From the NCBI GenBank assembly GCA_037139095.1, contig JBAXHD010000021.1:1-40720 (forward strand): a stretch of 40,720 nt of DNA. Direction: 5' to 3'. The notes under the pieces are model-generated. The model did no database searches. It was not told where the DNA came from and worked only from the letters and a program-made list of their open reading frames with translations. The first letter of the stretch is position 1; every line of letters starts with the position of its first letter. Source of the DNA: WLMZ01 sp037139095. GTDB lineage: Bacteria > Actinomycetota > Acidimicrobiia > Acidimicrobiales > Ilumatobacteraceae. Below, piece by piece: positions 40,072 to 40,720 of the stretch. A program made the translations under genes and the position numbers.

Positions 40072-40720
40072 GTGGCTGAGATTCCCTTTGTTGAGCCACT
40101 CAATGATGTGCGCTACGGCAGTGTTGAGCAGGTCTCCCCGCTGATTCGCCGCATCATCGCCAACAACCCCAGCAAATACAGCTACCGCGGCACGGGAACC
40201 TACATCGTGGGGCACGGCGACGTCGCTGTCATCGACCCCGGGCCAGCACTTGATGAACATCGCGATGCCTTGGCTGCAGCGCTTGATGGTGAGCGCGTCA
40301 GAGCCATTTTGATTACGCACTGTCACAGCGATCATTCGCCGCTGGCGGCGTGGCTACGCGAATCCACTGGTGCTCCCACGATTGCGTTCGGGCCTCATGG
40401 CTTGGTAGCTGCCGACGAAGAAGACGACGACGATGAGGCCGAGTCCGAGTCCGACATCACAGTGAAGGAGTCCATCGACCTTGCCTTTGTCCCCGATGTT
40501 CGCGCCGTAGACGGCGGCATCGTGGCTAGCGCTCGCGACTGGACGATGCGAGCAGTGTTTACCCCTGGCCACACGTCGAACCACATGTGCTTTGCTCTCG
40601 ATGAGGAACGCGCATTGTTCACCGGTGATCACGTGATGGGTTGGAGCACCACGGTTGTGTCGCCGCCCGATGGCGACATGCGCGCCTACATGAACTCGTT
40701 GCGCAAGGTGATCGATCGCA
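40072..40720 (+). CDS. Metallo-beta-lactamase-fold hydrolase (LACTB2-like), partial at window end
   Basis: The frame is open from GTG 40072 to the last base, giving 216 residues. The metal motif HxHxDH is 'THCHSDHSPL' (residues 83-88), the third His is in 'TPGHTSNHMCF', and the bridging Asp is in 'LFTGDHVMGWSTTVVSPPDG', the block typical of LACTB2-like endoribonucleases/hydrolases. Residues ~115-128 are an acidic insert made almost only of Asp, Glu and Ser ahead of the third His motif. 26 bp separate it from the AI-2E permease gene, so an operon is likely. The C-terminus is missing. Confidence 0.9.
   Translation, partial: MAEIPFVEPLNDVRYGSVEQVSPLIRRIIANNPSKYSYRGTGTYIVGHGDVAVIDPGPALDEHRDALAAALDGERVRAILITHCHSDHSPLAAWLRESTGAPTIAFGPHGLVAADEEDDDDEAESESDITVKESIDLAFVPDVRAVDGGIVASARDWTMRAVFTPGHTSNHMCFALDEERALFTGDHVMGWSTTVVSPPDGDMRAYMNSLRKVIDR

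Overview
The window reads as a chromosomal segment of a high-GC actinobacterium. The best guess is an Acidimicrobiia/Ilumatobacter-like lineage, inferred from the style of the gene set: F420-type LLM oxidoreductase, actinobacterial HemQ, secreted proteins with ~125-residue surface repeats, and many genes that start with no or weak ribosome-binding sites. No rRNA, CRISPR array, phage or insertion sequence was seen.

Layout. 1-2.6 kb: the C-terminal end of a secreted repeat protein, a 48-residue basic microprotein, an iron-sulfur photolyase (FeS-BCP/PhrB type) and a tRNA-Thr(UGU). A 16-bp copy of the tRNA 3' end lies on the far side of the photolyase gene. 2.7-6.7 kb: a copper module made of a small lipoprotein, a CopC-CopD-YtkA fusion (YcnJ-like) and a cupredoxin-like lipoprotein, facing a YcnI-like protein across a 19-bp bidirectional terminator. 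6.9-9.3 kb: a P19/Tp34-like lipoprotein translationally coupled to a HAMP-GAF-GGDEF diguanylate cyclase. 9.5-15.9 kb: a 2136-residue secreted animal-type haem peroxidase with RTX calcium-binding repeats. 15.9-16.5 kb: a non-coding stretch with striking dyads. 16.5-19.3 kb: a response regulator - histidine kinase - response regulator cluster pointing at the peroxidase.

19.5-24.4 kb: housekeeping and regulation (small hypothetical protein, RlmB-type rRNA methyltransferase, ispF, ispD, a Crp/Fnr regulator divergent from ispD over a perfect palindrome, and an ABC-2 exporter pair). 24.4-31 kb: an OpuAC/ProX-like binding lipoprotein with an unusual Thr/Ala/Pro insert, an LLM oxidoreductase, a GH18 hydrolase and a MacB/LolD-like FtsX ABC system. 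31-36.2 kb: a NUDIX hydrolase coupled to an N-terminally short amidohydrolase, an unknown protein divergent from an amino-acid-type binding lipoprotein, HemQ and FdhD. 36.2-40.7 kb: aquaporin Z, a cyclophilin whose start codon lies in an 11-bp RNA stem, an AlkX/YcaQ-like DNA glycosylase, an AI-2E family permease and the start of a metallo-beta-lactamase-fold hydrolase.

Most interesting in my reading: the RTX haem peroxidase with its upstream dyads and neighbouring RR-HK-RR cluster; the photolyase flanked by tRNA 3'-end repeats; the copper module with a surface-repeat YcnI; the palindrome shared by ispD and crp; and the hairpin that hides the cyclophilin start. All functions are assigned from sequence motifs read by eye; no database search was run.
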